Assembly: GCF_003490935.1 (NCBI RefSeq)
Contig: NZ_QQGD01000001.1
Span: 1 to 64,000 of the forward strand
Direction: 5' to 3'
Origin: Haemophilus haemolyticus_M
GTDB lineage: Bacteria; Pseudomonadota; Gammaproteobacteria; Enterobacterales; Pasteurellaceae
DNA: 64,000 nucleotides
Shown here: positions 52,098-60,600 of the stretch, in pieces
Position numbering within the stretch: position 1 is the first letter of the stretch
Layout of the letters: each line of letters begins with the position of its first letter
Program-made: the position numbers and the translations under genes
The notes under the pieces: generated by a model
What the model saw: the letters and a program-made list of their open reading frames with translations, nothing else
Databases searched by the model: none
What the model was told of the DNA's origin: nothing

Positions 52098-53102
52098 ATG
52101 TTAACTGAAAAACTACAAATTAACTCTATTACACCACACCCAAGCGTTGAATATTGGTCTGTTTGCAAAGTTGAGGCGTTATTTGAAACGCCATTTTTGG
52201 AATTGGTTTATCGCGCTGCGCAAATTCATCGCAAGCATTTTAATCCTCGAGCGATTCAGTTATCCACGTTAATGTCTATCAAAACAGGTGGATGCCCAGA
52301 AGATTGTGGTTATTGTCCTCAATCAGCCCGTTATCATACTGGTGTGCAAAATCAGCAGTTATTAGATGTTGATGAGATCGTCGCGAAAGCAAAAATTGCG
52401 AAAGCGCGTGGAGCAGGGCGTTTTTGTATGGGCGCAGCTTGGCGAGGCCCTAAGCCAAAAGATATTGAGAAAGTCACAGAAATTATTAAGGCAGTGAAAT
52501 CGCTCGGTTTAGAAACTTGCGGTACTTTTGGTTTATTGCAAGATGGTATGGCAGAAGATTTAAAAGAAGCTGGATTAGATTATTACAATCATAATCTTGA
52601 TACAGCGCCAGAACATTATGCAGAAGTGATTGGTACTCGTCGTTTCGATGATCGCCTTAGCACGTTAGGAAAAGTACGCAAAGCTGGATTAAAAGTGTGT
52701 TGTGGTGGCATTGTGGGGATGAATGAAACTCGCAAAGAACGGGCAGGGTTAATCGCGAGCCTTGCAAATCTCGATCCGCAACCTGAGTCAGTGCCGATTA
52801 ATCAACTTGTTAAGGTTGAAGGTACACCGTTAGCCGATGCGGAAGAATTAGATTGGACTGAATTTGTGCGAACGATTGCTGTTGCACGTATTACCATGCC
52901 AAAAAGTTATGTTCGCCTTTCTGCAGGCCGTAGTGGTATGAGTGAAGAAATGCAAGCGATGTGCTTTATGGCTGGTGCAAATTCTATTTTCTATGGCGAT
53001 AAATTACTTGTCACAGGTAACCCAGAAGAAGATGGCGATCAGTTATTAATGGCAAAATTAGATTTAGAGCCAGAAAATGCGGAAAATAAAAAAGCTTCTT
53101 GA
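52098..53102 (+). CDS. bioB: Biotin synthase
   Basis: BioB is a radical-SAM enzyme that inserts sulfur into dethiobiotin. The 334-residue product has the radical-SAM cysteines in GGCPEDCGYCPQSARYHTG near 55, and further cluster-ligand motifs GAAWRGPK, YYNHNLDTAPEHY and RLSAGR. The start at 52098 has AAAGGAAAAAT upstream and matches the family; the open frame continues 31 codons upstream but without family support. Biotin also supports AccB in this window. It lies alone after thiQ with its own short leader. Confidence 0.96.
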   Translation: MLTEKLQINSITPHPSVEYWSVCKVEALFETPFLELVYRAAQIHRKHFNPRAIQLSTLMSIKTGGCPEDCGYCPQSARYHTGVQNQQLLDVDEIVAKAKIAKARGAGRFCMGAAWRGPKPKDIEKVTEIIKAVKSLGLETCGTFGLLQDGMAEDLKEAGLDYYNHNLDTAPEHYAEVIGTRRFDDRLSTLGKVRKAGLKVCCGGIVGMNETRKERAGLIASLANLDPQPESVPINQLVKVEGTPLADAEELDWTEFVRTIAVARITMPKSYVRLSAGRSGMSEEMQAMCFMAGANSIFYGDKLLVTGNPEEDGDQLLMAKLDLEPENAENKKAS

Positions 53103-53149
53103 GTATCAAGAAGCTAATTATTTAAGGGGCTGACGTAGATTAGCCCCTA
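53092..53149 (+). terminator. Two terminator-like hairpins after bioB
   Basis: The first, AGCTTCTTGA with TCAAGAAGCT, overlaps the bioB stop codon. The second, AGGGGCT with AGCCCCT (53125-53148), is followed by TTTTTT. The second is part of a sequence repeated in inverse orientation at 62517-62546. Confidence 0.7.
53120..53149 (+). repeat. 30-bp repeat, copy 1 (inverted relative to 62517)
   Basis: The core GGGCTGACGTAGATTAGCCC with flanking TTTAAG and CTAA occurs again as its reverse complement near 62517-62546, with one mismatch. Each copy is itself a hairpin. It lies between bioB and the convergent lipoprotein gene. Confidence 0.75.
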
Positions 53150-53155
53150 ACTTTT

Positions 53156-53833
53156 TTATTTTTGTTGAGGCTGTAATTGTGGATCTTGTCCATACAATGG
53201 ATGTCTCGGACCATAAAGCAAACAACCATTGCAAGGTCCATTAAGCATATTTCCTGTCGCCCACGCAGCAACTTTGTACCCTTTATCAGATACATTGTTC
53301 GCAATTTGTTTTACTACAGCAGTAATTAGCATTGCGATGGCATTACCGTTGTTATTGCGATCTGCATCGTCTGCGTAGCCTGTACCTTCCCATAAGATTT
53401 TACCACTACGTAAATCAACAAGTTTACCACTTACTCTTACTTTAGTAACACTATCAAATACTTGGTAATTCACACCGTAATCATCTACATTAATGTAAAG
53501 AACTGCATCAGCACCAAAAATATCACGTAATTTTTGGGGATTTACATTATGGATTTCTTGAGCCTGTGTTAAACCATTGTGTTTAAAAGTTTCATACACA
53601 AGCGCAGGAGGGAAAACATAATACCCATCTTCCGCCAATGGAGAAATTGTATGTGCCAATACAGCGGGAGAACCTTTAACATCATTCGTTGTATCCGTAG
53701 GAAGTAATACCAAGATAGAACGCGGTTTACTTTCTTGATAGTTCGTATAGTCATAAGGCGTTGGCTTCATTGTTGAACAAGCAGAAAGCAAAAGTGTACA
53801 AGCCATTACTAAATAGAGAGAGATTTTTTTCAT
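53156..53833 (-). CDS. DUF799 family lipoprotein (GNA1162-like)
   Basis: A 225-residue lipoprotein with lipobox LLLSAC (cysteine 19). It has the DUF799 fold seen in Neisseria GNA1162: ESKPRSILVLLPTDTTNDVKGSP, SPLAEDGYYVFPPALVYETFKHNGL, and DIFGADAVLYINVDDYG. Family members form a conserved trio with a CsgG-like protein and a DUF4810 lipoprotein, as here, and are thought to build an outer-membrane-associated assembly. It overlaps the preceding gene by 4 bases. The exact role is unknown. Confidence 0.9.
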   Translation of the reverse strand: MKKISLYLVMACTLLLSACSTMKPTPYDYTNYQESKPRSILVLLPTDTTNDVKGSPAVLAHTISPLAEDGYYVFPPALVYETFKHNGLTQAQEIHNVNPQKLRDIFGADAVLYINVDDYGVNYQVFDSVTKVRVSGKLVDLRSGKILWEGTGYADDADRNNNGNAIAMLITAVVKQIANNVSDKGYKVAAWATGNMLNGPCNGCLLYGPRHPLYGQDPQLQPQQK

Positions 53834-54240
53834 TTTTTCGCTCCTTTTTTCACTTTTTTACTTCCAGTGCTTTCTGTATTCGTATCCACTTTTTTTCCTT
53901 TATTTAACAAGAAGTTAATATATTGAGTTGATTCAGGAAATAAAGTCATTTCTTTCTGATAGGCTTCTGCCATTTTGCCAGCATTGCCTAATTGACCATA
54001 TAAAAGACCAATCTGCGCATACAGACCAGGCGGTACTTTTTTACCGCTATCAAGCTGAGCGATTTCTTCTAATTTCTGAAGCTGTTCTTGTGGATCGCCG
54101 TCTTGAGTTAGATATTGGTATACGGAAGCTGGATAGCTATCTCCATTCCAAGTATACAATGTATTTGGTTTACTGCCTGATGAACAGGCAGTCACCACAG
54201 CAACAGCTGATAAACAAATAAAAAGTTTTAGTTTATTCAT
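53830..54240 (-). CDS. DUF4810 family lipoprotein
   Basis: A 136-residue lipoprotein with lipobox VVTAC (cysteine 19 from this start). LYTWNGDSYPASVYQYLTQ, followed by EEIAQL and PPGLYAQIGLLYGQLG, is the DUF4810 signature; a TPR-like helical part follows and the tail is lysine-rich. The start at 54240 has AAGGATTTTATT upstream and begins a clean signal peptide; the open frame extends 18 codons further into the csgG-like gene without support. It is the middle gene of the trio. Confidence 0.9.
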   Translation of the reverse strand: MNKLKLFICLSAVAVVTACSSGSKPNTLYTWNGDSYPASVYQYLTQDGDPQEQLQKLEEIAQLDSGKKVPPGLYAQIGLLYGQLGNAGKMAEAYQKEMTLFPESTQYINFLLNKGKKVDTNTESTGSKKVKKGAKK

Positions 54241-54250
54241 AATAAAATCC

Positions 54251-54919
54251 TTAATTTGAAGGCTTCCATTGACCTGATTCAACACCAGAAACAAGGTTAT
54301 TTACGGCTTCACGAATGGCTAAATCTAATACTTTACCATTAAGAGTTGAATCATAACCTGCGGTGCCACCAAAACCTAACACTTCACGGTTTGAAAGATT
54401 ATATTCACCAGCACCTTGAACAGAATAAACCACTTCTGAAGTTTGAGTATTCACCACATTCAATGTTACTTTTGCATAAGCCACTTGTTGTTTGCCGCGA
54501 CCTAAAATACCAAATAATTGCTGATCGCCTACTGTTTTACGACCAAATTCAGTCACATCTCCAGTCACCACATAATTCGCACCTTTTAATTTTTGTTTTT
54601 GACCTTTGATTTTTGCTTCTGTCGCCGATTCTGACATATTGGTGCGATCCAACACACTAAAACGACCTGATTGTTGTAAGTGAGACACTAAAATGGTTTT
54701 GGCTTGATTACCTAATTGATCCACGCCGTCAGAGAATACGCCATTGTTATAGCTTGAACGATTATCAAATTTACCCACAGAAATAGGGGCTTTCACACCG
54801 TTATACGCGGTGTTATAGCTCGTTACTTTTTGAACTTCAACAGTACGAGAACCCTCGGTTGCACAACCAGATAAAGCTAAAACGCTGACGGATAATAAGA
54901 TTGGATAGAGTTTCTTCAT
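54251..54919 (-). CDS. CsgG/HfaB family lipoprotein
   Basis: A 222-residue lipoprotein with lipobox ALSGC (cysteine 19). The body has the CsgG-type segments VSHLQQSGRFSVLDRTNMSE, KLKGANYVVTGDVTEFGR and VNTQTSEVVYSVQGAGEY. CsgG forms the curli secretion pore in E. coli, but there are no curli genes here, and its partners are DUF4810 and DUF799 lipoproteins. A role in an envelope complex is likely, a secretion pore is possible. It is the first gene of the trio. A -10-like TATTAT lies about 20 bases upstream. Confidence 0.9.
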   Translation of the reverse strand: MKKLYPILLSVSVLALSGCATEGSRTVEVQKVTSYNTAYNGVKAPISVGKFDNRSSYNNGVFSDGVDQLGNQAKTILVSHLQQSGRFSVLDRTNMSESATEAKIKGQKQKLKGANYVVTGDVTEFGRKTVGDQQLFGILGRGKQQVAYAKVTLNVVNTQTSEVVYSVQGAGEYNLSNREVLGFGGTAGYDSTLNGKVLDLAIREAVNNLVSGVESGQWKPSN

Positions 54920-54947
54920 TATAGAATCCTTATAATATAAAGTGATA

Positions 54948-54978
54948 AAAAAGCTCCTTGAGTTACCAAGGAGCTTCC
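54948..54978 (-). terminator. tktA terminator
   Basis: AAGCTCCTTG and CAAGGAGCTT pair around a 6-7 base loop; on the minus strand they follow the tktA stop and run into TTTTTT. The csgG-like gene begins soon after with its own promoter-like bases. Confidence 0.85.
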
Positions 54979-54981
54979 ATT

Positions 54982-56979
54982 TTAAAGAATTTCTTTCGCT
55001 TTTGCGACTATATTTTCAACAGTAAAGCCGAACAATTTGAATAATTGATCCGCCGGTGCAGACTCACCGAAGCTATTCATACCAACAACACGACCGTTGA
55101 ATCCAACGTATTTATACCAGAAGTCAGAAATCCCCGCTTCAATTGCAACGCGTTTGGTAACTGCTGCTGGTAATACGCTTTCACGGTATGCTTCATCTTG
55201 TTTATCGAAACGGTTAGTACTTGGCATAGAGACGACACGTACTTTTTTACCTTCAGCACTCAATACATCTGCTGCTTTCACTGCTAATTCCACTTCAGAA
55301 CCTGTCGCGATGAAAATTAATTCTGGTGTACCTTCGCAGTCTTTTAATACATAAGCACCGCGTTTAACCGCGTCTAATTGTGCTGAAGTGCGGTCCATTT
55401 GTGCAAGATTTTGACGAGTAAAGATAAGTGCGCTTGGACCATCTTGACGTTCAACCGCTTGTTGCCATGCGATAGCTGATTCCACTTGGTCACATGGACG
55501 CCATGTTTCAAGGTTTGGAATTAAGCGTAGTGAAGCCGTTTGTTCTACTGGTTGGTGTGTTGGACCGTCTTCACCTAAACCAATGGAGTCATGAGTATAA
55601 ACGAATAATGAGCGTTGTTTCATTAATGCCGCCATACGTACTGCATTGTGAGCATATTCGTAGAACATTAAGAAGGTTGCGCCGTAAGGAATGAAACCGC
55701 CATGTAAAGCAATACCATTCATAATCGCTGACATACCGAACTCACGCACACCGTAGTTGATGTAGTTACCACCTACGTTTTCATGCGCACGAATTGGTTT
55801 AGAACCACTCCATAATGTTAAGTTAGAGCTTGCTAAATCTGCAGAACCACCTAAGAATTCAGGTAACACATGAGCATATGCTTCGATTGCATTTTGTGAT
55901 GCTTTACGGCTTGCAATACTCGCTGGATTTGCTTGTAATTTTTCAATGAACGCTTTGGATTCAGTTGCCCAATTTGCTGGTAATTCACCGTTTACACGAC
56001 GTGTAAACTCTGCGGCAAGTTCAGGATATGCTTTTGCATAAGCGGCAAATTTTTCTTCCCAAGATTTTTCTGCTGCGACGCCTTTTTCTTTCGCTGACCA
56101 TTCCGCATAGTACTCAGCTGGAATTTCAAATGGCGCATATTCCCAGTCAAGCGCTTTACGAGTTAACGCGATTTCTTCATCGCCTAATGGTGCGCCGTGA
56201 CAATCATGTGATGCAGATTTGTTTGGCGAGCCAAAACCAATGATCGTTTTACAAATAATTAAAGTCGGTTTTTCTTTTTCTGATTGTGCAAGTACAACAG
56301 CCTGACGAATTTGTTCAGCATCGTGGCCATCCACATTACGGATTACTTGCCAGCCATAAGCTTCAAAGCGTGCTGCAGTATCATCGCTGAACCAACCATC
56401 AACATGACCATCAATCGAAATATTGTTGTCATCGTAGAATGCGATTAATTTCCCAAGGCCTAAGGTTCCCGCTAAAGAGCAGGCTTCGTGAGAAATCCCT
56501 TCCATTAAACAGCCGTCACCTAAGAAGACGTAAGTGTGGTGATCAACGATTTCATGACCTTCACGGTTAAATTGGCCCGCTAAGGTTTTCTCAGCAATCG
56601 CCATACCCACCGCATTAGTGATACCTTGGCCTAATGGCCCCGTTGTGGTTTCAACACCTGGCGCATAACCATATTCTGGGTGGCCAGGAGTTTTAGAATG
56701 TAATTGACGGAATTGTTTTAAATCTTCGATAGAAAGATCATAGCCAGTTAAATGTAAAAGACTATAAATCAACATAGAACCATGGCCGTTAGAAAGTACA
56801 AAACGATCTCGGTCTGCCCATTTAGGATTGGTCGGATTGTGTTTTAAAAAGTCGCGCCATAATACTTCAGCAATATCCGCCATCCCCATTGGTGCACCAG
56901 GGTGACCAGATTTAGCTTTTTGCACAGCATCCATTGATAAGAAACGAATTGCATTGGCTAATTGTCTACGAGTTGCCAT
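54982..56979 (-). CDS. tktA: Transketolase
   Basis: Transketolase moves two-carbon units in the non-oxidative pentose phosphate pathway using thiamine diphosphate, which links it to the thiBPQ importer nearby. The 665-residue product has MATRRQLANAIRFLSMDAVQKAKSGHPGAPMG at the start, the cofactor motif GDGCLMEGISHEACSLAG near 155, and the catalytic EFGMSAIMNGIALHGG region near 410. Length is exact for the family. Confidence 0.97.
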   Translation of the reverse strand: MATRRQLANAIRFLSMDAVQKAKSGHPGAPMGMADIAEVLWRDFLKHNPTNPKWADRDRFVLSNGHGSMLIYSLLHLTGYDLSIEDLKQFRQLHSKTPGHPEYGYAPGVETTTGPLGQGITNAVGMAIAEKTLAGQFNREGHEIVDHHTYVFLGDGCLMEGISHEACSLAGTLGLGKLIAFYDDNNISIDGHVDGWFSDDTAARFEAYGWQVIRNVDGHDAEQIRQAVVLAQSEKEKPTLIICKTIIGFGSPNKSASHDCHGAPLGDEEIALTRKALDWEYAPFEIPAEYYAEWSAKEKGVAAEKSWEEKFAAYAKAYPELAAEFTRRVNGELPANWATESKAFIEKLQANPASIASRKASQNAIEAYAHVLPEFLGGSADLASSNLTLWSGSKPIRAHENVGGNYINYGVREFGMSAIMNGIALHGGFIPYGATFLMFYEYAHNAVRMAALMKQRSLFVYTHDSIGLGEDGPTHQPVEQTASLRLIPNLETWRPCDQVESAIAWQQAVERQDGPSALIFTRQNLAQMDRTSAQLDAVKRGAYVLKDCEGTPELIFIATGSEVELAVKAADVLSAEGKKVRVVSMPSTNRFDKQDEAYRESVLPAAVTKRVAIEAGISDFWYKYVGFNGRVVGMNSFGESAPADQLFKLFGFTVENIVAKAKEIL

Positions 56980-57090
56980 TTTGTTCTCCTGTTATAATTC
57001 GCTTTGAAAAAATAATCTTGCGCATTCTACCTTATTTCTGAAGGAAATTTAGCAAAAATCCGCACTCAATTTAATAGTTTGTGACAATAA

Positions 57091-57729
57091 TCAAATTCTA
57101 CGGCGACGCTGGTGAAAACGCGTGCTACTCGATTTTACTTTCAAATTTACCGCACTTTTTTTCTCTTTGGGTTTGCGGTAAGTCCGTCGATAGTGACTTA
57201 AAAAATAATGAATAGAGCTTGCCATCACCGCGCCAAGTAAAAATACGATAATAAGCTCGCCATATAATTGGTGAAAAATTTGATTAATTTTTGATTGATT
57301 AGATTGCGTATATTGAGCATCAATGGTGACACGTAAAAATCCTTTAATGCCGCTTTGGGCGTAAAGTGGCTCTACAATTTGTTGATTATTTTCATCGGGT
57401 GAATTGTGAGTCTCGCGACTTTGAGCCAGTAATTTTCCTTCGTCATCATATAAGCTCGCATCTAAAATAAAGTCTTCTTTGACTATTTGATCAAGATTGT
57501 CCGTTAATTGCTCTGTTTTAGCATTATTTGTGAGTAAAACTGAAAATAAATTGGCTTGTTGACGAACTAAAATATGTGAGATGTTCGCCACTTGGTTTAC
57601 GCTAGCAAATTGTGAACTCAGCTTAAATTGTTTTACACCAAATAAGATAACGCCAAGTGCAGTTAGGCTTAGCACAATAATCGTTGTAAGCATGGTTGAT
57701 TTGATTAGTTTTTCTTTAATTATTTGCAC
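57091..57729 (-). CDS. YtjB (SMP_2)-family membrane protein
   Basis: A 212-residue protein with two membrane segments (about 13-33 and 153-173) enclosing a periplasmic domain, and a basic C-terminal tail rich in R and K. It matches the AhpA/YtjB family of unknown function. As in E. coli, it is divergent from serB (gap 56 bases). The start is GTG at 57729; an internal ATG at codon 13 is possible but would cut the first membrane segment. Confidence 0.85.
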   Translation of the reverse strand: MQIIKEKLIKSTMLTTIIVLSLTALGVILFGVKQFKLSSQFASVNQVANISHILVRQQANLFSVLLTNNAKTEQLTDNLDQIVKEDFILDASLYDDEGKLLAQSRETHNSPDENNQQIVEPLYAQSGIKGFLRVTIDAQYTQSNQSKINQIFHQLYGELIIVFLLGAVMASSIHYFLSHYRRTYRKPKEKKSAVNLKVKSSSTRFHQRRRRI

Positions 57730-57785
57730 TTTTTCAACTCACATCGGTTAAAATCTTTTCATTCGCCACAATTTACAGGATTTTT

Positions 57786-58730
57786 ATGCAAATTCAACGT
57801 TTCGAAAGCATTACACAAAAATACCCACAATTTCCTACCGCGCTTTTAGCCAATGAGGATCCAATACAGAGCGGAGAGCCTTTTATCTTATACGGCACAA
57901 AGTTGGACATAACTAAGTTGGAGAAATTTCAACAAAAGTGCGGTCAAAATTTTCAGATTTTTGATGTTTGGATGGTGGAGCAAAATATTGTCGTTTTATT
58001 GAAAGGCCAGTGGTTTGTTGATTTCATTAACTTTGCTCATGACCTTGAAGTAGATATTGCCAAATTAGATTTTAGCCCTAAATTGTCTCAAGCTGGATTG
58101 TTGGTGATGGATATGGATTCTACCGCTATTCAAATTGAATGTATCGATGAGATCGCTAAACTGGCTGGCACGGGTGAATTAGTTTCTGCCATTACTGAAA
58201 GCGCCATGCGTGGAGAGCTCGATTTTGAACAAAGTTTGCGTCGTCGAGTGGGAACACTTAAAGGCGCGCCAGAAAGCATTTTGCAACAAGTACGTGAAAA
58301 ATTGCCTTTAATGCCAGGCTTAATTGAAACCATTAAGACATTACAGCAACATGGTTGGAAAACCGCTATTGCATCTGGTGGCTTTACCTATTTCGCCGAT
58401 TACTTAAAAAGTTTATTAAACCTCGACTTTGCGGCGTCCAATCAATTTGAAATTATTGATGGCACGCTTACCGGCAATGTAAAAGGTAGCGTGGTCGATG
58501 CACAATACAAAGCGAATACCTTGCAAAAACTTGCTGAAGAATACTATATTCCACGCAAAAACACCCTCGCCATTGGTGATGGAGCCAATGATTTGGCGAT
58601 GATGAATGTTGCCGGATTAGGCGTGGCATTCCATGCGAAACCGAAGGTGCAACAACAAGCGCAAATTGTGGTAAACTTCGCCGACTTAACCGCACTTTTA
58701 TGCCTTTTAAGTGCCAATGATCGAATTTAA
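57786..58730 (+). CDS. serB: Phosphoserine phosphatase
   Basis: SerB makes serine from phosphoserine. The 314-residue HAD-family enzyme has the nucleophile motif LVMDMDSTAIQIECIDEIA near 105-120, motif II IASGGFTYFADYL near 200, and motif III GDGANDLAMMNVAGLGVAFHAKPKV near 263-287. An N-terminal ACT-like domain precedes. Length equals the H. influenzae protein. A decayed copy of its 3' end is present at about 60515-60588. Confidence 0.97.
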   Translation: MQIQRFESITQKYPQFPTALLANEDPIQSGEPFILYGTKLDITKLEKFQQKCGQNFQIFDVWMVEQNIVVLLKGQWFVDFINFAHDLEVDIAKLDFSPKLSQAGLLVMDMDSTAIQIECIDEIAKLAGTGELVSAITESAMRGELDFEQSLRRRVGTLKGAPESILQQVREKLPLMPGLIETIKTLQQHGWKTAIASGGFTYFADYLKSLLNLDFAASNQFEIIDGTLTGNVKGSVVDAQYKANTLQKLAEEYYIPRKNTLAIGDGANDLAMMNVAGLGVAFHAKPKVQQQAQIVVNFADLTALLCLLSANDRI

Positions 58731-58747
58731 TAAAATGGGAGAAGACT

Positions 58748-59239
58748 ATGCCATCTTTTGATATTGTTTCTGAAATCACTTTACACGAAGTCCGTAATGC
58801 AGTGGAAAATGCAAACCGGGTGCTTAGCACGCGTTATGATTTTCGTGGTGTAGAAGCGGTCATTGAATTAAATGAAAAAAGCGAAACAGTGAAAGTGACG
58901 ACCGAATCTGATTTCCAATTAGAGCAATTAATTGAAATCTTAATTGGTGCGTTTGTAAAACGTGGCATTGAGCATAGCTCGTTGGATATTCCAACAGAAA
59001 GTGAACACCACGGTAAACTTTACACCAAAGAAATTAAATTAAAACAAGGAATTGAAACGGAGGTGGCAAAAAAAATCACTAAATTAGTGAAAGATTCAAA
59101 AATCAAAGTTCAAACTCAAATTCAAGGTGAACAAGTGCGCGTAACTGGTAAATCACGTGATGATTTACAAGCCGTTATTCAATTGGTGAAAGGCGCTGAA
59201 TTAGGCCAACCATTCCAATTTAATAACTTCAGAGATTAA
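58748..59239 (+). CDS. YajQ family cyclic-di-GMP-binding-like protein
   Basis: A 163-residue protein of the YajQ family (UPF0234), two ferredoxin-like domains that bind nucleotides; some members bind cyclic di-GMP, though Haemophilus is not known for this signal. It starts MPSFDIVSEITLHEVRNAVENANRVLSTRYDFRG, the family hallmark, and ends GQPFQFNNFRD. It lies 17 bases after serB and is likely co-transcribed. A degenerate partial copy follows at 60601-60702. Confidence 0.94.
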   Translation: MPSFDIVSEITLHEVRNAVENANRVLSTRYDFRGVEAVIELNEKSETVKVTTESDFQLEQLIEILIGAFVKRGIEHSSLDIPTESEHHGKLYTKEIKLKQGIETEVAKKITKLVKDSKIKVQTQIQGEQVRVTGKSRDDLQAVIQLVKGAELGQPFQFNNFRD

Positions 59240-59249
59240 AAAATCTAGG

Positions 59250-59255
59250 TATAAT
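59250..59255 (+). promoter_or_regulatory. Possible -10 element upstream of the exported protein at 59360
   Basis: A perfect TATAAT lies just after the yajQ stop. No good -35 is seen at the right distance. It would give a leader of about 100 bases that contains the 10-bp inverted repeat. Confidence 0.35.
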
Positions 59256-59299
59256 CTACTTTGTTTTTTATAATACGATGTAATTATTTTATTGGTCTC

Positions 59300-59330
59300 G
59301 ATGTTCTCAAAACATGATATTGAGAACATC
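59300..59330. promoter_or_regulatory. Perfect 10-bp inverted repeat, possible operator
   Basis: GATGTTCTCA and TGAGAACATC are separated by 11 bases, so arm centres are 21 bases apart, two helical turns. It stands 30 bases upstream of the start of an unknown exported protein. It could be an operator or a leader hairpin. No T run follows, so it is not a terminator. Confidence 0.6.
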
Positions 59331-59359
59331 AACTTAACTCAACTTACTTAGAGGTTACA

Positions 59360-59875
59360 ATGAAAAGAATTTTAATGGCCATCGTTGCAGTTTTAACATT
59401 AGCGACAGCGAATATCACTATGGCGGAAGATGTCTATTATTGGACAGATAGAACCTTAACCACAACTGGCGAAGATACTTTCCGTGTGAATAAAGCACAA
59501 GTGAATACCGATGAAGATCGTCGTTTACTTGAGGAAGATAAACAAAAATTCAGAAATATCATCGCCTATTATAAGAAAATTGATGCGGTTATCAAAGAGA
59601 AAAACAAAAAACCGTCATCTGCTTTGCAATATTATAACTATATGTTCGAAAAATTCAAAGATGTTTTTTATGCCTCAAAAGAAAAAAATAGATATGATAA
59701 AGAATATGTGAATTTACTTAGAGAAATCGCTCAAATCACCACAAATTATTATCTATCAGTGTATAAGGAATTGGGTACAGAACAATCGAAAAAAAGATTG
59801 GAATCAAAATCAAGAATTTTAGACGATACCGTTATTCTTCGATTTGTAACTGATAACCCAAATTATTATAAGTAA
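59360..59875 (+). CDS. Unknown exported protein
   Basis: I do not recognise a family. The 171-residue product has a clear signal peptide (about 1-22, ending TMAED), then YYWTDRTLTTTGEDTFRVNKAQ and a mostly helical, charged body (KYKKIDAVIKEKNKKP, DKEYVNLLREIAQITTNYYLSVYKE). There are no cysteines and no membrane segment after the signal, so a soluble periplasmic protein is likely. A site TTAGAGGTTACA precedes the ATG. It is convergent with the gene at 59902 and shares a terminator with it. Both lie in a segment inserted between yajQ and a decayed copy of serB-yajQ ends. Confidence 0.8.
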   Translation: MKRILMAIVAVLTLATANITMAEDVYYWTDRTLTTTGEDTFRVNKAQVNTDEDRRLLEEDKQKFRNIIAYYKKIDAVIKEKNKKPSSALQYYNYMFEKFKDVFYASKEKNRYDKEYVNLLREIAQITTNYYLSVYKELGTEQSKKRLESKSRILDDTVILRFVTDNPNYYK

Positions 59876-59904
59876 AGAAAGGGCGGAAATCCGCCCTTTC
59901 TTTA
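59874..59904. terminator. Bidirectional terminator between two unknown genes
   Basis: AAAGAAAGGGCGG and CCGCCCTTTCTTT pair perfectly over 13 bp around AAAT. It lies between convergent stops. Confidence 0.9.
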
Positions 59905-60504
59905 TATCGTAGCACTAATATTCTTAAAATCATTATCAGATAATTTTATATTATCTTCCTTATCTTGCATATTTATATCTTTATCAACACCGTTTTTGTA
60001 CTCATCATAAAATTTTCTTTCTTGCCCATAGAATTCGATCGTAGATTTAAACTCACCATTTAATAACTTATCGACAGCTAAATTTAAATACTCTTCAGTC
60101 GGTGTCTCTTTTCGATCATATTGAATTTGCGCAATCAACCCTTCTTTTAATTGACTACGCAAATTTTCATTCTTTAACATAGCTTCTATATTAATACGAT
60201 CAGCAATATCGGGATTCTTATCAATAAAAGCATTAACTGATGTTAATTTCATTAAACCCGCATTAAGCTTATTTATTACCACCTTTTCACCATTAGTTGA
60301 ATTTGGTACGATAACCATTTTAGGATCATCAGATAAATATTGAGAAAGATAACTGTTCACAAAAGCAATATATTCTTTACCATTTCTTGATAAACCCAAA
60401 AATTCAGGATCTAAAGCCTTTGTTAGATATTTATTAGCCACTAGTAAGAAAAGCTTTCTCGACGCTTCTGTACTATTACCAGGTTCATCTGTATATACCT
60501 GCAT
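59902..60504 (-). CDS. Unknown protein, possibly 5'-truncated
   Basis: No family recognised. The 200-residue product has no signal peptide or membrane segment. It is mostly helical and acidic, with KLFLLVANKYLTKALDPEFL, NAFIDKNPDIADRINIEAMLKNENLRSQLKEGL and a charged tail. The ATG has AGGAAAA about 10 bases upstream, but the open frame goes on about 12 codons to a TAA at about 60545 and in that stretch overlaps a decayed serB end on the other strand. Either this is a complete gene or the 3' part of a larger one whose 5' part was lost at the junction. Base composition is more AT-rich than in the housekeeping genes. Confidence 0.6.
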   Translation of the reverse strand: MQVYTDEPGNSTEASRKLFLLVANKYLTKALDPEFLGLSRNGKEYIAFVNSYLSQYLSDDPKMVIVPNSTNGEKVVINKLNAGLMKLTSVNAFIDKNPDIADRINIEAMLKNENLRSQLKEGLIAQIQYDRKETPTEEYLNLAVDKLLNGEFKSTIEFYGQERKFYDEYKNGVDKDINMQDKEDNIKLSDNDFKNISATI

Positions 60505-60514
60505 TTCAATAAAT

Positions 60515-60588
60515 TTTCCTGGGTGAGTTGGTGTAGCATTTTATGCTAAGCTGAAAGTGTAATAACAAGCATAAATTGTGGTAAACGT
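60515..60588 (+). pseudogene. Decayed copy of the serB 3' end
   Basis: Read in the serB frame this gives VGVAFYAKLKV, two stops, QA, stop, IVVN, against LGVAFHAKPKVQQQAQIVVN in intact SerB. The three stops are TAA where serB has CAA. About 80% of the bases match serB 58611-58680. Only this short part is left. Confidence 0.85.
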
Positions 60589-60600
60589 TACACTCAATAA

